DNA of 64,000 nucleotides from Diorhabda sublineata. Lineage: Eukaryota > Arthropoda > Insecta > Coleoptera > Chrysomelidae. Below are positions 34,469-45,959 of the stretch, one piece after another. The position numbers and the translations under genes are program-made. The stretch spans positions 14,082,872 to 14,146,871 of the forward strand of contig NC_079485.1 in NCBI RefSeq assembly GCF_026230105.1. The letters run 5' to 3'. The notes beneath the pieces were generated by a model. It did not search any database. It saw only the letters and a list, made by a program, of their open reading frames with translations, and was not told the DNA's origin. How positions within the stretch are numbered: position 1 is the first letter of the stretch; the number at the start of each line of letters is the position of its first letter.

Positions 34469-35460
34469 AGGCTACGAAGTACCTGACGTATAGATGGCGG
34501 TAGTTGCTCGAAAAATACTATTAGAAAGTACACAATTTATATGGCATATGGTTGAAGTTTGAAGACGCCACGTTGTTAAGTATTTGCTTGGCAGCCATCA
34601 ATATTGAATATGTTTTCAACGAATTTGTAAACATGGAAAAAATTTGTCATCGTTATAAGATACAATACTTTTATTTGGTAGGCTTTAGCGCAACCAATAT
34701 AGAAGCTCAACTAGATTTAGCTCTAGGTGAGACTGCTTCGTTACCAATAGTAAAATATTGGGTAGCAGAGGTTAAAAGAGACCGTATGACCTGCTAGGAC
34801 CAGCATCGCAGTGGTCGACCCAGTGAGGTGACGATTCCATTTCAAAAAGTATGGTACATCGCATATTAACTGAAAATTTGGTCATGGGAAAGCTGTGCGT
34901 AAGATTGGTGCCGCGTTTTCTCTCAATAGAACAAAAACAACGTCGTGGAAATGTTTTCGTCGAGTGTTTGGCAATGTTTCGCAAAAATAACCGTGGATGA
35001 GACGTGGGTCCATAACCTCGCATACGAAGCCAGAGAAAAATCAAAATAATGGACTGAAATGGAAGAAATGGCTCCAGAACTCTGCAGGTCATGGCGTTGG
35101 TTTTTTGAGATGCACGTTGGATGATGTTCACTGAATATATTGAAAAAAGGAAAAACTATCAACTACTAGTATTATTGCAACGTTTGAGCGAAGAAATCAA
35201 GCAAAAACATTAAAACAATGTACCAGCTCACTAAAGTTTGAGTTGCTACCTCAAGTGTTTTATTCACCAGATTTAGTACCCTTCGGATTATTTTTTGTTC
35301 CCAGACTTGAAAAAATGCTCGGTGGTCAAAGAGTCTCATTATAAAACGGGTATTGAACTCATTGAACATAGTTGGCAAAAGTGTATGGAGCTAAAAGGAG
35401 ATAAATATAATTTTTTTCAAAATTTTTGTGTTTTCTTTATTAGGCCAGGTACTGGGCTAC
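34469..35460 (+). mobile_element. mariner element with decayed terminal repeats
   Basis: Left end AGGCTACGAAGTACCTGAC and right end GGCCAGGTACTGGGCTAC are imperfect inverted repeats of the same type as the 5.2-kb element. The N-terminus reads IQYFYLVGFSATNIEAQLDL then ALGETASLPIVKYWVAEVKR. Downstream frames show the MxDETWVHN first motif (about 34,990) and NEPEKNQ-like sequence. FPDLKKCSVVKESHYKTG and HSWQKCMELKGD (35,300-35,400) form the C-terminus. The element is just under 1 kb, so it has lost internal sequence as well as the frame. Confidence 0.85.
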
Positions 35461-35574
35461 AAATACTTATCCATGACACTGTTTTTGCTTGAGATTGAGG
35501 TATAACGTCCCCCATATTCGAAATAATATGCGAGGAATTGAAACCGTTGACACTGTCGGTTTTGGTAGCTTGTT

Positions 35575-35690
35575 GTCCTTTTTGTCAAATATTTTACTGT
35601 TGTAAACCAAAGAGAGAGTTCAACTTTTATATTGGTTAAACTGATGCCTTTTGAATAAAAATATTGTACCACACCATGATGGCTAATGAA
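35575..35690 (-). mobile_element. mariner N-terminal fragment, inverted next to the previous copy
   Basis: The minus strand reads VQYFYSKGISLTNIKVELSL and FTTVKYLTKRTTSYQN, directly comparable to IQYFYLVGFSATNIEAQLDL of the element ending at 35,460 but on the other strand. Only the first DNA-binding domain remains. Confidence 0.7.
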
Positions 35691-35739
35691 ATATATCATC
35701 GTAAACGCTAAGCATTGATTTTTTATTGACACACACTAA

Positions 35740-36328
35740 TCACAAAATTCAAATAATGACTGTTTATTGATAAACTATACGTGATCAGTCATCATTATCA
35801 TTGCATTACAAGGATTTGTGACTATTTTGTTTAACTGACTAAGCAACAAATCAAAAGATATTTCTTTAGAATGTTTCGATCGGTCCTGGTATGAATAGAA
35901 TCGACAATTAAATTTTTTCGTGCGCCGAAGCGGTAGATGAAGAAATCACATTTTCCACTCGAGGAACCTCACCCCCTACATCCCCTCAAGACCACTCACA
36001 ACCCTTCCAGTCTTAACTATGTGATGCAAAGATGCATTGCATTTCTTTTCACTAGTCGAGTTCTAAGGGAAATGCAGCATTCTTAGGCGAAATTTATTCA
36101 TAATATGCGGTTGAATTTTAAACAGAAAATCTTATAAAAGCAGAACTTCTGAAATATATACGAAGATCCCAGACTCACTCGTTGAAAATGCCATTACGTT
36201 TTTTATGCTTGTAGTTTTAATGAATATTGAAAGTGATTTCTTTTTAAAGTTATTCATCTTATCGAATACTTTTACAGTCATTTAATTTGATTTATTGTTT
36301 GGTCAAGTAGGTTTCACCAAGTACATAC

Positions 36329-36371
<43 letters not shown>

Positions 36372-36845
36372 AATTATTATGAAACTTACATAATACTGAA
36401 GTGGATTTCGGTACGGAAGGAAGGAAACCCTATCTGATACGATTCTAGGAGACATGGTGGTTAGAAATTTGGTGTATCTCACGATGATCATTCACATGAC
36501 TCTCTTAAAAGTATTTCCTTGGGGTTCACAATGTTTTATGAAGGTTTGATATTACTTAATACGAATTTTCACGAATTTTTGAATGTTCATTTTTTTTTCT
36601 AAATATTCGAAGTGAAGACCATAATATTATATGATTTGTACCTTTAATAAACTTTTTGGTAATTGTAACAACAAACAACCGACCAAGTTAATGGCTACGA
36701 TATGTTGATGAAAATTTAACGTAAACTTAAAACTTAACTCTGTTATTGATACACTCGTATCACGATCCATCTCGTTGACTGACGAATCCAGTCAAGCATC
36801 TGTTTGGAATAAACATTGATTCAGAATGGTTACAACAAAACTATA
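35740..36845. other. Non-coding stretch containing a microsatellite
   Basis: Besides the AT run at 36.33 kb, a less AT-rich piece at about 35,900-36,010 (GAGGAACCTCACCCCCTAC) is unexplained. No coding motif. Confidence 0.4.
36332..36368. repeat. (TA)n microsatellite, 37 nt
   Basis: Alternating TA run; the Tyr-Ile repeat frame across it is an artefact. Confidence 0.97.
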
Positions 36846-36849
36846 GGTG

Positions 36850-37560
36850 CATCCACAAATTTTCAACTTCAGCTCCTCCACTGGTTTGGAGGATCAATTG
36901 AGGGTGTCTTCCTTACATCGAAGATGTAACACACAAAATTTGCAGAATTTTCAAACCCTACGGTATTTGCACAATCTTCAAATCCAATCAGAAACTCTCC
37001 CATCTAATCAGATCCGTCAAAGAGAAAATATCCAATGAACATCATGGAGTGTATGAAATCCCCTGCTCAAATTGCCTCCGTTCGTATATTGGCCAAACAA
37101 ATCGACGTAGCCAAAGAACACTTGTTGTCTGTCACCAATTCTGATATTTCCTCCATCCTTGACCAGCATCGTGTCCATACCGGACACACAATCGATTTCC
37201 ATAGAACTACTCCGCTCCTTCAAGTTCAGGATTATTCGAGAACCTATCGAAATAGACAAACATCCACACTATCTGAATACAAGGGACTATAGTCAGAGAT
37301 TGCTGGCAACTTGGAAACACCTTCTCCATCCACTTCGCTCCAATACCACTCCAACCAACAACAACATTTCCTCTAAGAACCCCCCGAGAAACTGAGCTTC
37401 ACAAATTTATTACCCCTCCCGCTAATGATATACTTCCCACGCGCGCTAAAACCCCAATATCTGCCAATAGGTCCTCTGTAACTACAAGATCCAGGCGATT
37501 AGCTCCTCAGTTAGCTCAAGACCAGCAGTGATTGTGTTAGTGTCTATTAGGTGATTCGTT
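36850..37560 (+). mobile_element. Second Penelope-like family, GIY-YIG endonuclease end
   Basis: Across frames the plus strand reads FLPYIEDVTHKICRIFKPYG, LSHLIRSVKEKI and HHGVYEIPCSNC, then SYIGQTNRR (GIY-YIG core, about 37,075-37,110). These are followed by ISSILDQHRVHTGHTIDFHR and IIREPIEIDKHPHYLNTRDY. The order (linker, PCxxC, YIGQT, TGHxxDF, IREAxEI) is the C-terminal endonuclease of Penelope-like elements. The wording differs clearly from the 21-kb family (YIGQTSQYLENRL), so at least two lineages are present. Less AT-rich than its surroundings. Frameshifts at about 37,030 and 37,160. Confidence 0.8.
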
Positions 37561-37564
37561 GCGC

Positions 37565-39435
37565 GGAGCAGGCAGATTGAGACCGCGGAATCAGATCACT
37601 TCGTACCAATGAACGAATAACCACCCTATCCCCACCCTTCTCTTGATAATGGCTCCAATAAACCATTTGTGAGAAATATTGTGTGGAAATAAATCAGTAT
37701 CAGCATGATCACCTCTGCAAGGTCATCGGAGCGGTGAGGGTTAAGATACAATTATCAACTTTTTTAGACCTTGGTAAAACCGTTCTTAGTAATTTCATGG
37801 TGCGAGGTCTGGAATAAATGCTGGATGTGGTAAGAGTTCAATAGCATCAAGTTCTTCAAAACTATTTTGGTAGAATTGTTAACAGATCTCTACTAGACGT
37901 TTCACTTGAATCTCGCTTGATCCATGATTTGATTTTTAATGGTTATGTATGGTATCTTTCGACGGTCCAAGAGAGTTCGATAATTGACTAATGCTGTTAT
38001 GGTAGTAGGTTTGTTTGGTACTGATTTATTTCCAATAATATCTCGACAATACACGAATTTAATATTTATCATACTCCATACTATTATAAAATTATACTGC
38101 GTTGTCAATAAACAAATGATTAAAATAAGGTGAAGCATAGAATTAGAAACTAGTCTTAACAGTGGTGGATTTATTAGCAGACTGAGTAGATTGTAGCCAA
38201 GGGCTGCAAATTTTAAGGAGCGGCAAAATTTTCATTTATTTAGATTGACAAAATTTTAAAAGATATATTGTTCAGATGGGAAAGGGTTTCGAAATTTTCA
38301 CAGAAATAAAAGTCGAAAAAAAATTCTGAGATATAATTAAATCAATCAAAGATTTCACGAGAAGCTTCAGCTCTCAAACTATAAATTTCAAATTTCATTG
38401 ATAAGATATGTAATTTAAATAATAGGGTTTGAGAAAAATCAGTTTTGGATAGTTTATATTCAATTTTATTATAATTTGTTTAATTCTCTGATCAATATTT
38501 ATAGAGAAAAATATAAAAATTTTGTAGGTAGTTTAAATATTTCAGTAAGGCCGCCATATTTCGTATAGAATGAGCACTGAAAGTATGATAAATTCCAAAG
38601 TTATTCTATCGGTTATTCTAAAATAAGCGTTATTAGTGAACTTTGATTAATCTGAAAAATACAAGTACTTATATAAATCGTGTCTTGTACCAGAATGTGA
38701 AAATAAATGATGATAAAGTTTTTTTATGATGCCAAGAACTTTGAATATACAACAAAAATGTTTTGAATGTGTTGGTCGTTTTGACGATCCTGCGAGATGT
38801 AATTATTTTGATATTTTATAGCAATTAAGTTTATTATGCTTTTAATTTTTGAAGAAATGATTTGAGAACTCAACCTTTAAAAGGTTTTATTTATACGTAA
38901 CTAATAAATAAAAACTGTATTATAACAGTACACGCTACGTTGCTGGCAACGACAACCTCGTGATCGTCAAGCAGACAACTGCACAATTTCTGCGATTTTT
39001 AATTAAATATTTAGATATTATTTTGAATGTAAGTAATAAAATAACTCTCAGTAAATAGAGTATACTTTAATCCGAGTCTATGTCTGATAAGAAAATGTCA
39101 CTAAACTCAAAAGTTGATTGATATTTTTGATAAAACGTAGATCAATACGTTTGAAAACGATAAGAAAAAGTATTGAGGATTGATAATACATCACTTTACA
39201 CTGAAAATGTGGAAAAAAAACAAATTTAATTAGAGCAAAAAATAATTCTATAACGAAGCTAAAAGTAATAAATTTTTATTACTTTCTCCAATACTCTAAA
39301 AACACTCCAAACAAGTTCCAACGTTGTTCGACTCTTTCATTTCTCTTTCGAGTTAATTAATTTTTAATCCGGGCGTATTTCCGATGTTAAGGGCTCGTCA
39401 ACCCCTTCCTCAATCCGCGAATACGAATCCTAAGA
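37565..39435. other. Non-coding stretch, no element recognised
   Basis: AT-rich; a short balanced piece at about 38,930-38,990 (CGTTGCTGGCAACGACAAC) includes a small hairpin GTTGCTGGCAAC. Nothing else stands out. Confidence 0.45.
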
Positions 39436-39439
39436 AATG

Positions 39440-39765
39440 CATGTTAATGGATGCAATGCTGACTTAAAAGACAAAGTCCATTGATTCCGTGCTCCTCGTG
39501 AAAGGGAACATAGAGATCAATATCTCTCGAGGATGGTGTGAGGCAGGTTAGGGAAGTCTGGCTGCCCTTCTTACGAGACTGCACTCCGATGCAGTCTTTG
39601 CGTCTTCCGCCCCTGCGACCTAAGGCCATTCATACTCACTTATCATCGCGGTAGTCAGTCAGCTCGGAGAAAATGGAAAACGAGGGATAATTCGAAGGCA
39701 AGCTGTTATTAACTGGTTTGCTTTTACTTTGAACGGGACGAAAACATGTCAGATCCATTTTGTGG
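39440..39765 (-). other. Candidate non-coding exon or promoter block
   Basis: A GC-rich island in AT-rich surroundings without transposon motifs. On the minus strand CGCGATGATAA/GTGAGTATG (about 39,650-39,632) is a strong splice donor. The following 61-codon frame begins MALGRRGGRRKDCIGVQS and has no family resemblance. On the prospero strand this could be a leader exon, but there is no direct link. Confidence 0.25.
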
Positions 39766-40029
39766 TTATTACAAATTTTAAGATGTTTTCTGTTTAATTT
39801 ATATACAGAAAGAGACTATCCTTTTAGAGAATGACGTGTTTGTTAGGATACACTGTTCAAATATTATCATAAGATTCCACTCAAAAAATACTTTTCATAT
39901 CTGGAATCGTATTATACTTATACTTATTATACATAACTTGACTAATTGATTTCAATTATATATTAAAGTATTTCGATAGCATCAATCTGGTTCTTTTTCA
40001 TATATTAACAATCAACCCTGAAGAGGTAA

Positions 40030-40440
40030 GGCTCATAGAGTTAGGAACATGGTATCTCAGGGAAGGAAAGCTCTGTTTCGTCGTTGGTCACTATGGATTT
40101 GTCATCTGGGCCCATGCATTACAGAGGCAGGAACTGAGAAGAACAGTCCCTTCAGTCTATCGGTTGAGCGCCCTGGGAGTTACCAGTGTATATCACACAG
40201 TGTCCCAGCACGCTGTGAGTGTGAAGAGTTGTTAAAATGAGATTAGCGAAGGAAAAGCATGAGGTCGTTGGCAAATACTATGGGATGCCTCCACTAAGCG
40301 AAGATGGACCCACCGACTTATTCCAGAAAGTAATATGGCTGTTCGCCGCTGAGGTGTTAAGAGAACAAAAGGAGGAAGAAGCAATGTTAAGAGGAAGGAA
40401 GCAATCGACGGAAGAGCCGTGTAGCTAGATCTCCCACAGA
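40030..40440 (+). mobile_element. LINE fragment (R1-like thumb region)
   Basis: Plus-strand frames give LRRTVPSVYRLSALGVTSVY then HTVSQHAVSV (about 40,130-40,220), the segment after the reverse-transcriptase thumb in R1/TRAS-like LINEs (R..LRVTSAYRTVS.EAL.VIAG). RLAKEKHEVVGKYYGMPPLS follows with a Glu/Lys-rich tail. The catalytic palm is absent. Noticeably GC-richer than flanking DNA. Confidence 0.6.
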
Positions 40441-40442
40441 TT

Positions 40443-41189
40443 AAAATAGACACTCAACAAAAATATGGTCAGCTAACAACTCAATTATTATTTAAACTAT
40501 AGAAAAATATGGAAAGTTCAATTCATTTTTCGTTGCATCTCTATCCACATTCTCTCGAAGTGTGAAACACTACGAAACTCCAGAGCACTACAACTGGAAA
40601 TTCATGGAATAGAAGAGGAAGACATCTGCTATTTCCAACCGAACATCTATGACGGAGGAAGAGAAGAGGTAGTCAAACAAATTACAAAGTTAAATCCAGT
40701 TCATTCACTTATTGTTATATGTATGTGGATATTGGGGTATCATATACACTGCGACCGAAATGATCTATTCTGTCCCATGTTTTTGCTACGATACTGGGGA
40801 GCCCAGCGTTTATAGCTGATCTGTGAATCCCAGTCCCTCCAGAAATTACAGAATGTAAAGCTGGCAGATGTCTTCGTCTTCTATTCCATGAATTTCCAGT
40901 TGTAGTGCTCTGGAGTTTCGTAGTGTTTCACACTTCGAGAGAATGTGGATAGAGATGCATCAAAATCTGCGCGCTGCGTTATCTACTGGGTCTAGCGCCT
41001 TCGGGTGTTTGTTGAGCCGACAGTACCCTAATAGGGGTAATAATATAATAAAATAATATTTTAATATCCGTTGATGTTTCTATTTCCTATTTATTATAAT
41101 GAATTGAACTTTCCATATTTTTCTATAGTTTTGTGTTTAAATAATAATTGAGTTGTTAGCTGACCATATTTTTGTTGAGTGTCTATTTT
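40443..41189. repeat. Inverted duplication carrying LINE tails in both orientations
   Basis: The left arm (40,443-40,630) and right arm (40,865-41,189) are reverse complements. The outermost AAAATAGACACTCAACAAAA matches the reverse of the sequence ending at 41,189. The left arm encodes, on plus, HSLEV..TTKLQSTTTGN in one frame and CETLRNSRALQLEIHGIEEE in another, a LINE ORF2 tail as at 24.45 kb; the right arm encodes the same on minus. The right arm holds about 137 nt more, including DPVDNA, which the left arm lacks. About 85 nt of non-LINE flank is part of the duplication. Confidence 0.8.
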
Positions 41190-41359
41190 TTCGATTACTA
41201 CTTGACCTAAATCTTATGCTGTAAAAAATAATCTTTTGATTCGATTCAAGAGTCGCTAGAAATCGACAGAACGATGACAAAAGCTTTCTGAAGTGCGAAA
41301 CAATAGTGAAACAACGTTTGTGTTTCAAATACGACACCAACTCATTTCTTACCAAAAGC

Positions 41360-42190
41360 TAAACTTTTGAATTGGAATACGGCGTATCTTGGACCCAGCG
41401 GCATCCGGATAATACCAGATAAAAAAATCTAAGTTTTTTTGAATAAATGTACGACAGATTAACACTTATAACATGCATTGAAATTATGGGGTGGTTATAA
41501 TCTTGCCATATAATAATTTCAAACAGAAATGCCTTTATCATTTTCCAGAACTAGCCACTTTTAATTCCGGTAGGTAGCTGATTGAATAATTTTTTGGCAT
41601 TGGAGATGATGGAAGTGGGTATAGTTAAGTAAATGTCCAAATTTTTTCTTCTAGTAGGGAAACTATGAATGGGTCTCACAGTTGAGTTGTGGAAGCGAAC
41701 CAAACAAAAGGATTTTAAAATGAAAAGAGCGGGGAAAATTAAAATTTTCTATTTATAAAAATAGAGTTGTTCTACTACTTTCATAATCAATGTAGCGAAT
41801 AACTTTTTTGTGATTTGAAGATAGTTCGAAGAGGAGCAGATCACTAGAAAGGTGAACGAGTAGTAAGCTTTTGAAGCAGTACGAAAATCGAGCTATTTAG
41901 ATACAGATTCAATGGCAAAACAAGCAGAGGATAATTTTTTTCTACATGTATGGACCATCGAAGGTCACCGTCAAAATGTAGACCAAAAAAATTTCGAAAG
42001 TCTGTGATATCACTGATGAATACCAGAAAAAGAATTGGACCAAAAACTGATCCCTGAGGTACACCACTACCAGCTGGTAAATTACTCGAACATGCAGGAT
42101 ACAAAATGATTTTTTGTACCTTACTAGAAAACGTAATTTCAACCTTTGAGTTCGAGAGGAAAATGATGAAGAAAAGTCAAAGAATATCCA
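41360..42190 (-). mobile_element. LINE reverse transcriptase fragment (CR1/Jockey-like)
   Basis: The minus strand reads FSSKVQKIILYPACSSNLPA then GSGVPQGSVFGPILFLVFIS and DITDF (about 42,130-42,000), the palm GVPQGSVLGPxLF block. It continues FGLHFDGDLRWSIHVEKN, so the YADD box has been deleted. IISNAKKLFNQLPTGIKSG (about 41,610-41,550) matches the SxxSFKxxLKxYL-type tail. It resembles the 18-19-kb copy in layout but is a different family member. Confidence 0.8.
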
Positions 42191-42194
42191 CTGA

Positions 42195-43305
42195 CATCGT
42201 TTCAGGATAGCTATTAATTTAGAGAATATAATATTTATATTTTTCTACATTTAGTGTGGATAATAACAATCTATGTTCCCTCCACAGCATCGAGATTTTC
42301 AATTTTTTGCGTGTTTTTGCAAAAAATAGCATCTTCGGAAACTGTGATAATTCAACGATATATTAACACATCTTGTCATGTCCTTTGATTTGTTAGGAGG
42401 AAGTTTCAATGCCAAAAGTTTTGCATCTTCAGCCAAGTACTTCGATAAATTATTTTCGGCTTAACCAGAAGTAATTTCTAAATTTTCTTGTTCCAAATTT
42501 TAAAAACCGTTCACACTAGTGACAGTTTTTTGTTGATCTATTGTCAAAACAACCAACCTCCTTGATTTGCAGATGCTTAATTTTCAGAAATTTCTTGTTA
42601 AAGTATAATAGAAAAAATTATTCACATATTTCAAGAGGAAAATAGAGGAAATACGTTTTCTTCCTACGATATCAAACTGTCTATCTTATCGAAAAAAGTG
42701 TCTACTGTCTTTTAAGACATTCAGCATTCACCTTTATGGAAATAACTAGCAAGAAGTCGCCACGAAAAAATTCTTAATCATTCTTATATCGATCCTATTG
42801 AATTTAATAATATTATTGACTAAAAAAGCTTAACCCCTTGTATAAGTATCCATCTCATTGATTGTTATCAATTTTGTTGATTTACAACTTATATTGTAAT
42901 GTTATCTCTTATTCACTCAAAGTTTATCTCAAAATAATGGAATAAAACATTTTATTTATCAAATTTAATAAAAATTGTGTTTTTAGACTGTCTTAAAAAC
43001 CATGAAATGGAAAACTTAATGCATGTCATTTTCGAAAATGCAATTGTTGATGCTAGTGAAGTTCAGTAGCTAATAACCTGGCAATCGATAGCTTAAGAGT
43101 CCTTAATCTCCAGGTTTGTAAGCAAATATCAAATCCGCTTTATAGACCTGTTCGAAACAGTGAAATGTTTACATAAAAGTGTGATTCCTATCAAAATTAT
43201 ATCGACCTTTGGTTTGAACAGTCTTCTTTCCATCTTACCCCGCACGTGATCGATGGGATTCAATTCTGGTGGCCAGGCATATGTAACATGCGGTATACGA
43301 ACTTT
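42195..43305. other. Non-coding stretch, possibly 5' extension of the LINE copy
   Basis: The first 300 nt may continue the minus-strand LINE, but stops are dense and no motif is legible. Beyond about 42,600 nothing is recognised. Confidence 0.35.
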
Positions 43306-43312
43306 TCAGTAC

Positions 43313-44180
43313 GAGGATGTTCCCAGAAGTATGTTGTCCAACAACGATACAACAAAACAACAATTAACTACAAACATCACCTTTTCATTGTTGGAAAATA
43401 TTTGACCACCAAGTCTGGGAACAGAAACTAATCCGAGGTGGCTAAATCTTGCGGATAGAGTGCAATTCAAACTTTAATTCATTAATATTGGCCATGTGAG
43501 CTGGTGCATTTGTGATGAAAGTTCATATAATGTTCACTGTTGATAGTTTTTCCTTTCTCAAGATAGTCAATGGAAATTTTAGCACGAGCATCCCAAAAAA
43601 CCGACGCCATGACCTTGTCTGCAGATGAAACAGTCTTTGCCTTCTTTGGAGCCGGTTTTTCCTTTTCAGTCCATTGGTTTGATTGTTCTTTTGCTTGATT
43701 TTGTAGTGATGGACCAACATTTCATCCATGATTATGAAACGGCCTTATTTCTTTGATACATTGCCAAACACTTGATGGAAACATGTTCACGATGCTGTTT
43801 TTGTTCCATTGTGAGCAAACGCAGCACCCATCTTGAGCACAACTTGAGCACAACTCTCGTGTCCAAATTTTTTGTTAATATGCGATACACTTTTTGAAAT
43901 GCCTACTATGTCTGCTAGCTCGAAAACTTCTGGTCAATGATCATCCAGCTCCGATTTATGGAATCATCATCTCATTTGGTCGACCACTGCGATGCCCAAT
44001 ATTTTACTGTTGATAGAAGCAGTTTCACCCAGAGTAGAATCTAGTTCAGTTTTCATGCTGGTCCGGCTAATGCTTTTCAAATAACGATGACCAATTTTTG
44101 GTGGCGTCTTCAAACATTAAACATATGCTGTACAGATAAAAGTTTGCTATTGATTTGGTAGTCGAGTTTTTCCAACTTTC
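43313..44180 (-). mobile_element. mariner element, minus strand, 5' end decayed
   Basis: The 3' terminal repeat AGGATGTTCCCAGAAGTA (43,313 on) matches that of the 5.2-kb element. Reading leftward from about 44,110: first a GETASINSKILGIAVVDQM-like N-terminus, then CAQDGCCVCSQWNKNSIVNM, the dead first-motif region FIMDEMLVHHY (43,735-43,700), LKRKNRLQRRQRLFHLQ, a second region near 43,510, and FLFPDLVVKYFPTMKR near 43,420-43,385. The 5' terminal repeat is not identifiable. Confidence 0.8.
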
Positions 44181-44189
44181 CTTTTCGGT

Positions 44190-45030
44190 ACTTTCTAGCT
44201 GGCAGTAAAAGAAGCTGAATTTCTTTTGACGATTTGTTCAGATTCCAAAGTAACTATACTCAAAAAGGTAGTTTTTAATTCTGAGCTGTAGGAGAGCGAT
44301 GTTTCATCGGAACAAATCCAGTAGGATATCAGCGTTAGTTTTCTCATCATAAATTCCATGTTTCTCTAGTGTTGGGGCTAAAATCAAACGCGGAAATACC
44401 TGATTTGTATCCTATATCATAGTTTTTAAGCAGTACATAACTTTTGATTTTAATTTAGTATATTCTACAACTGTCACATTTCGAAATGAACGAATATTTT
44501 GGACTGGTCTAAATTTTAGTTTTTTCATTGTTCGTAGAGCCGGGCGCTTTGTCTTTTTCTTCATAGGAAGGCAATGAGAGAGTGGAACAGAGGGAGTATT
44601 AACGGAAGACGAGTTCCAAATTAACGGATTAAACGACTACGGCGTCGTCAGCACAAGATTTAAACTATTAAACTGATACAATTGAGATGGTTTTATGAGA
44701 ATATTGCCAGGTTAGGAGCAGTATTCGATCCTTTTTAAAATTAAAGTGGATCGCCTTAATTAGAGGAATGAAAAGAAAAATGAATTACGCGTTTATTTAA
44801 ATTCTTTTGTTGTTTTCCTAAACGTTGAGACTATTTTATAAAACAAAGTAGTTTTTCCTGATAAAGATAACAGTTAAAAATATTATTTCGTTTTAATTCT
44901 GGATAATCTAAGTAAGACCAAATCCAAAACATGAATGAAAAGAATTTACCAACAACATAACTCAATAAAACTAAATATTCAATGCACCGCAATTCTCGTT
45001 TAATTATTTCCCTCAAACCTTTTAAATTTT
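44190..45030. other. Non-coding stretch, no element recognised
   Basis: Balanced composition at about 44,560-44,720 (ACGACTACGGCGTCGTCAGC, containing a small hairpin) without any protein motif. Confidence 0.4.
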
Positions 45031-45081
45031 TTAGGTGTACGTCAACTCGTGATTTCAATACCAACCATAAAATGTTACAAA

Positions 45082-45613
45082 ATGTCAACGCGTGATCGTG
45101 GTTGTCTTGAAGATTAGACAACTCGCGACGGAAGATTGAATAGCTCAAAATTTTAATTATGAAATCAAAAACAAAAGTTAAATATATATTTATATTGTTT
45201 TTCAGTGAAAAAAATTTTACATTCTAAACAAATAACACGTAACCTAACCTAACCAATCCTAATCTCCTTGCTGACTTTGAAGACTGAAGAACAGAGCAAC
45301 GAATTTATTATTTTCATTTGATAAAAATTGTGGCATTATTGGGGGTAGAATTTTAACCAAGTGTGCATTATTGTGTTATATTGAATTTTACATTTACGGC
45401 TTCCGCAAATTTTGAAAATTCATTTCTATACTGTGAATTGCTTGGTACCTATCAAATCTTAAAATAGAAATTCTAGGTTTTAATTTTTAGATTGTCCAAT
45501 TTCACAAAATGGATTAGGTTCTAAATTCCATGTAATACTGTAAATGAATCCGTATTATATGCTCGATTTGCCTTTTCGTTTACCTGAAATATCTCCTTCC
45601 CGAGTTGGCGCAT
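45082..45613. mobile_element. Inverted-repeat-ended element of about 530 bp, copy 3 (solo)
   Basis: Same orientation as copy 2. It shares GTGATCGTGGTTGTC at the left end and CCTGAAATATCTCCTTCCCG with CGAGTTGGCGCATCC at the right end with the copies at 25.9 and 27.9 kb, but no Penelope sequence flanks it. The middle (about 45,170-45,470) has diverged or been replaced and includes CCTAACCTAACC at 45,242-45,253. This independent occurrence is the evidence that the insert is a mobile unit of its own. Confidence 0.55.
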
Positions 45614-45959
45614 CCTTATCTCAACGAATTATAGTTTATTTCAGAAATGTATAGAGTAATAAAATCTCATTAGGTATTCAAAGGGACCACAGAGTGACCC
45701 AACGAATATTTAAACCACTTTCATAGTTTGGCATTGATTTCATTGTAAAAATTTTTAGTGTAGGTAGTACCAACCGGGATAGGATCAATTTATGGGTTTA
45801 GCCTAATGTTATCCATTCACCAACACTGGAAATATTCTGCCAAAGGCGTGCCGGTAGGATACTCATAAAAAGGAAAGAATTTTATTTTAACAGAATAAAA
45901 ATTAGGCATTATGTACATAGTATTAGGTACATTTTTATACAAAAAATACATTCTACCGA

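Noticed and set aside
42016..42036. CTGATGAATACC followed by AGAAAAAG, resembling a hammerhead core
   Set aside because: It is the antisense of the reverse-transcriptase motif LFLVFISD and lacks a stem II and GAAAC.
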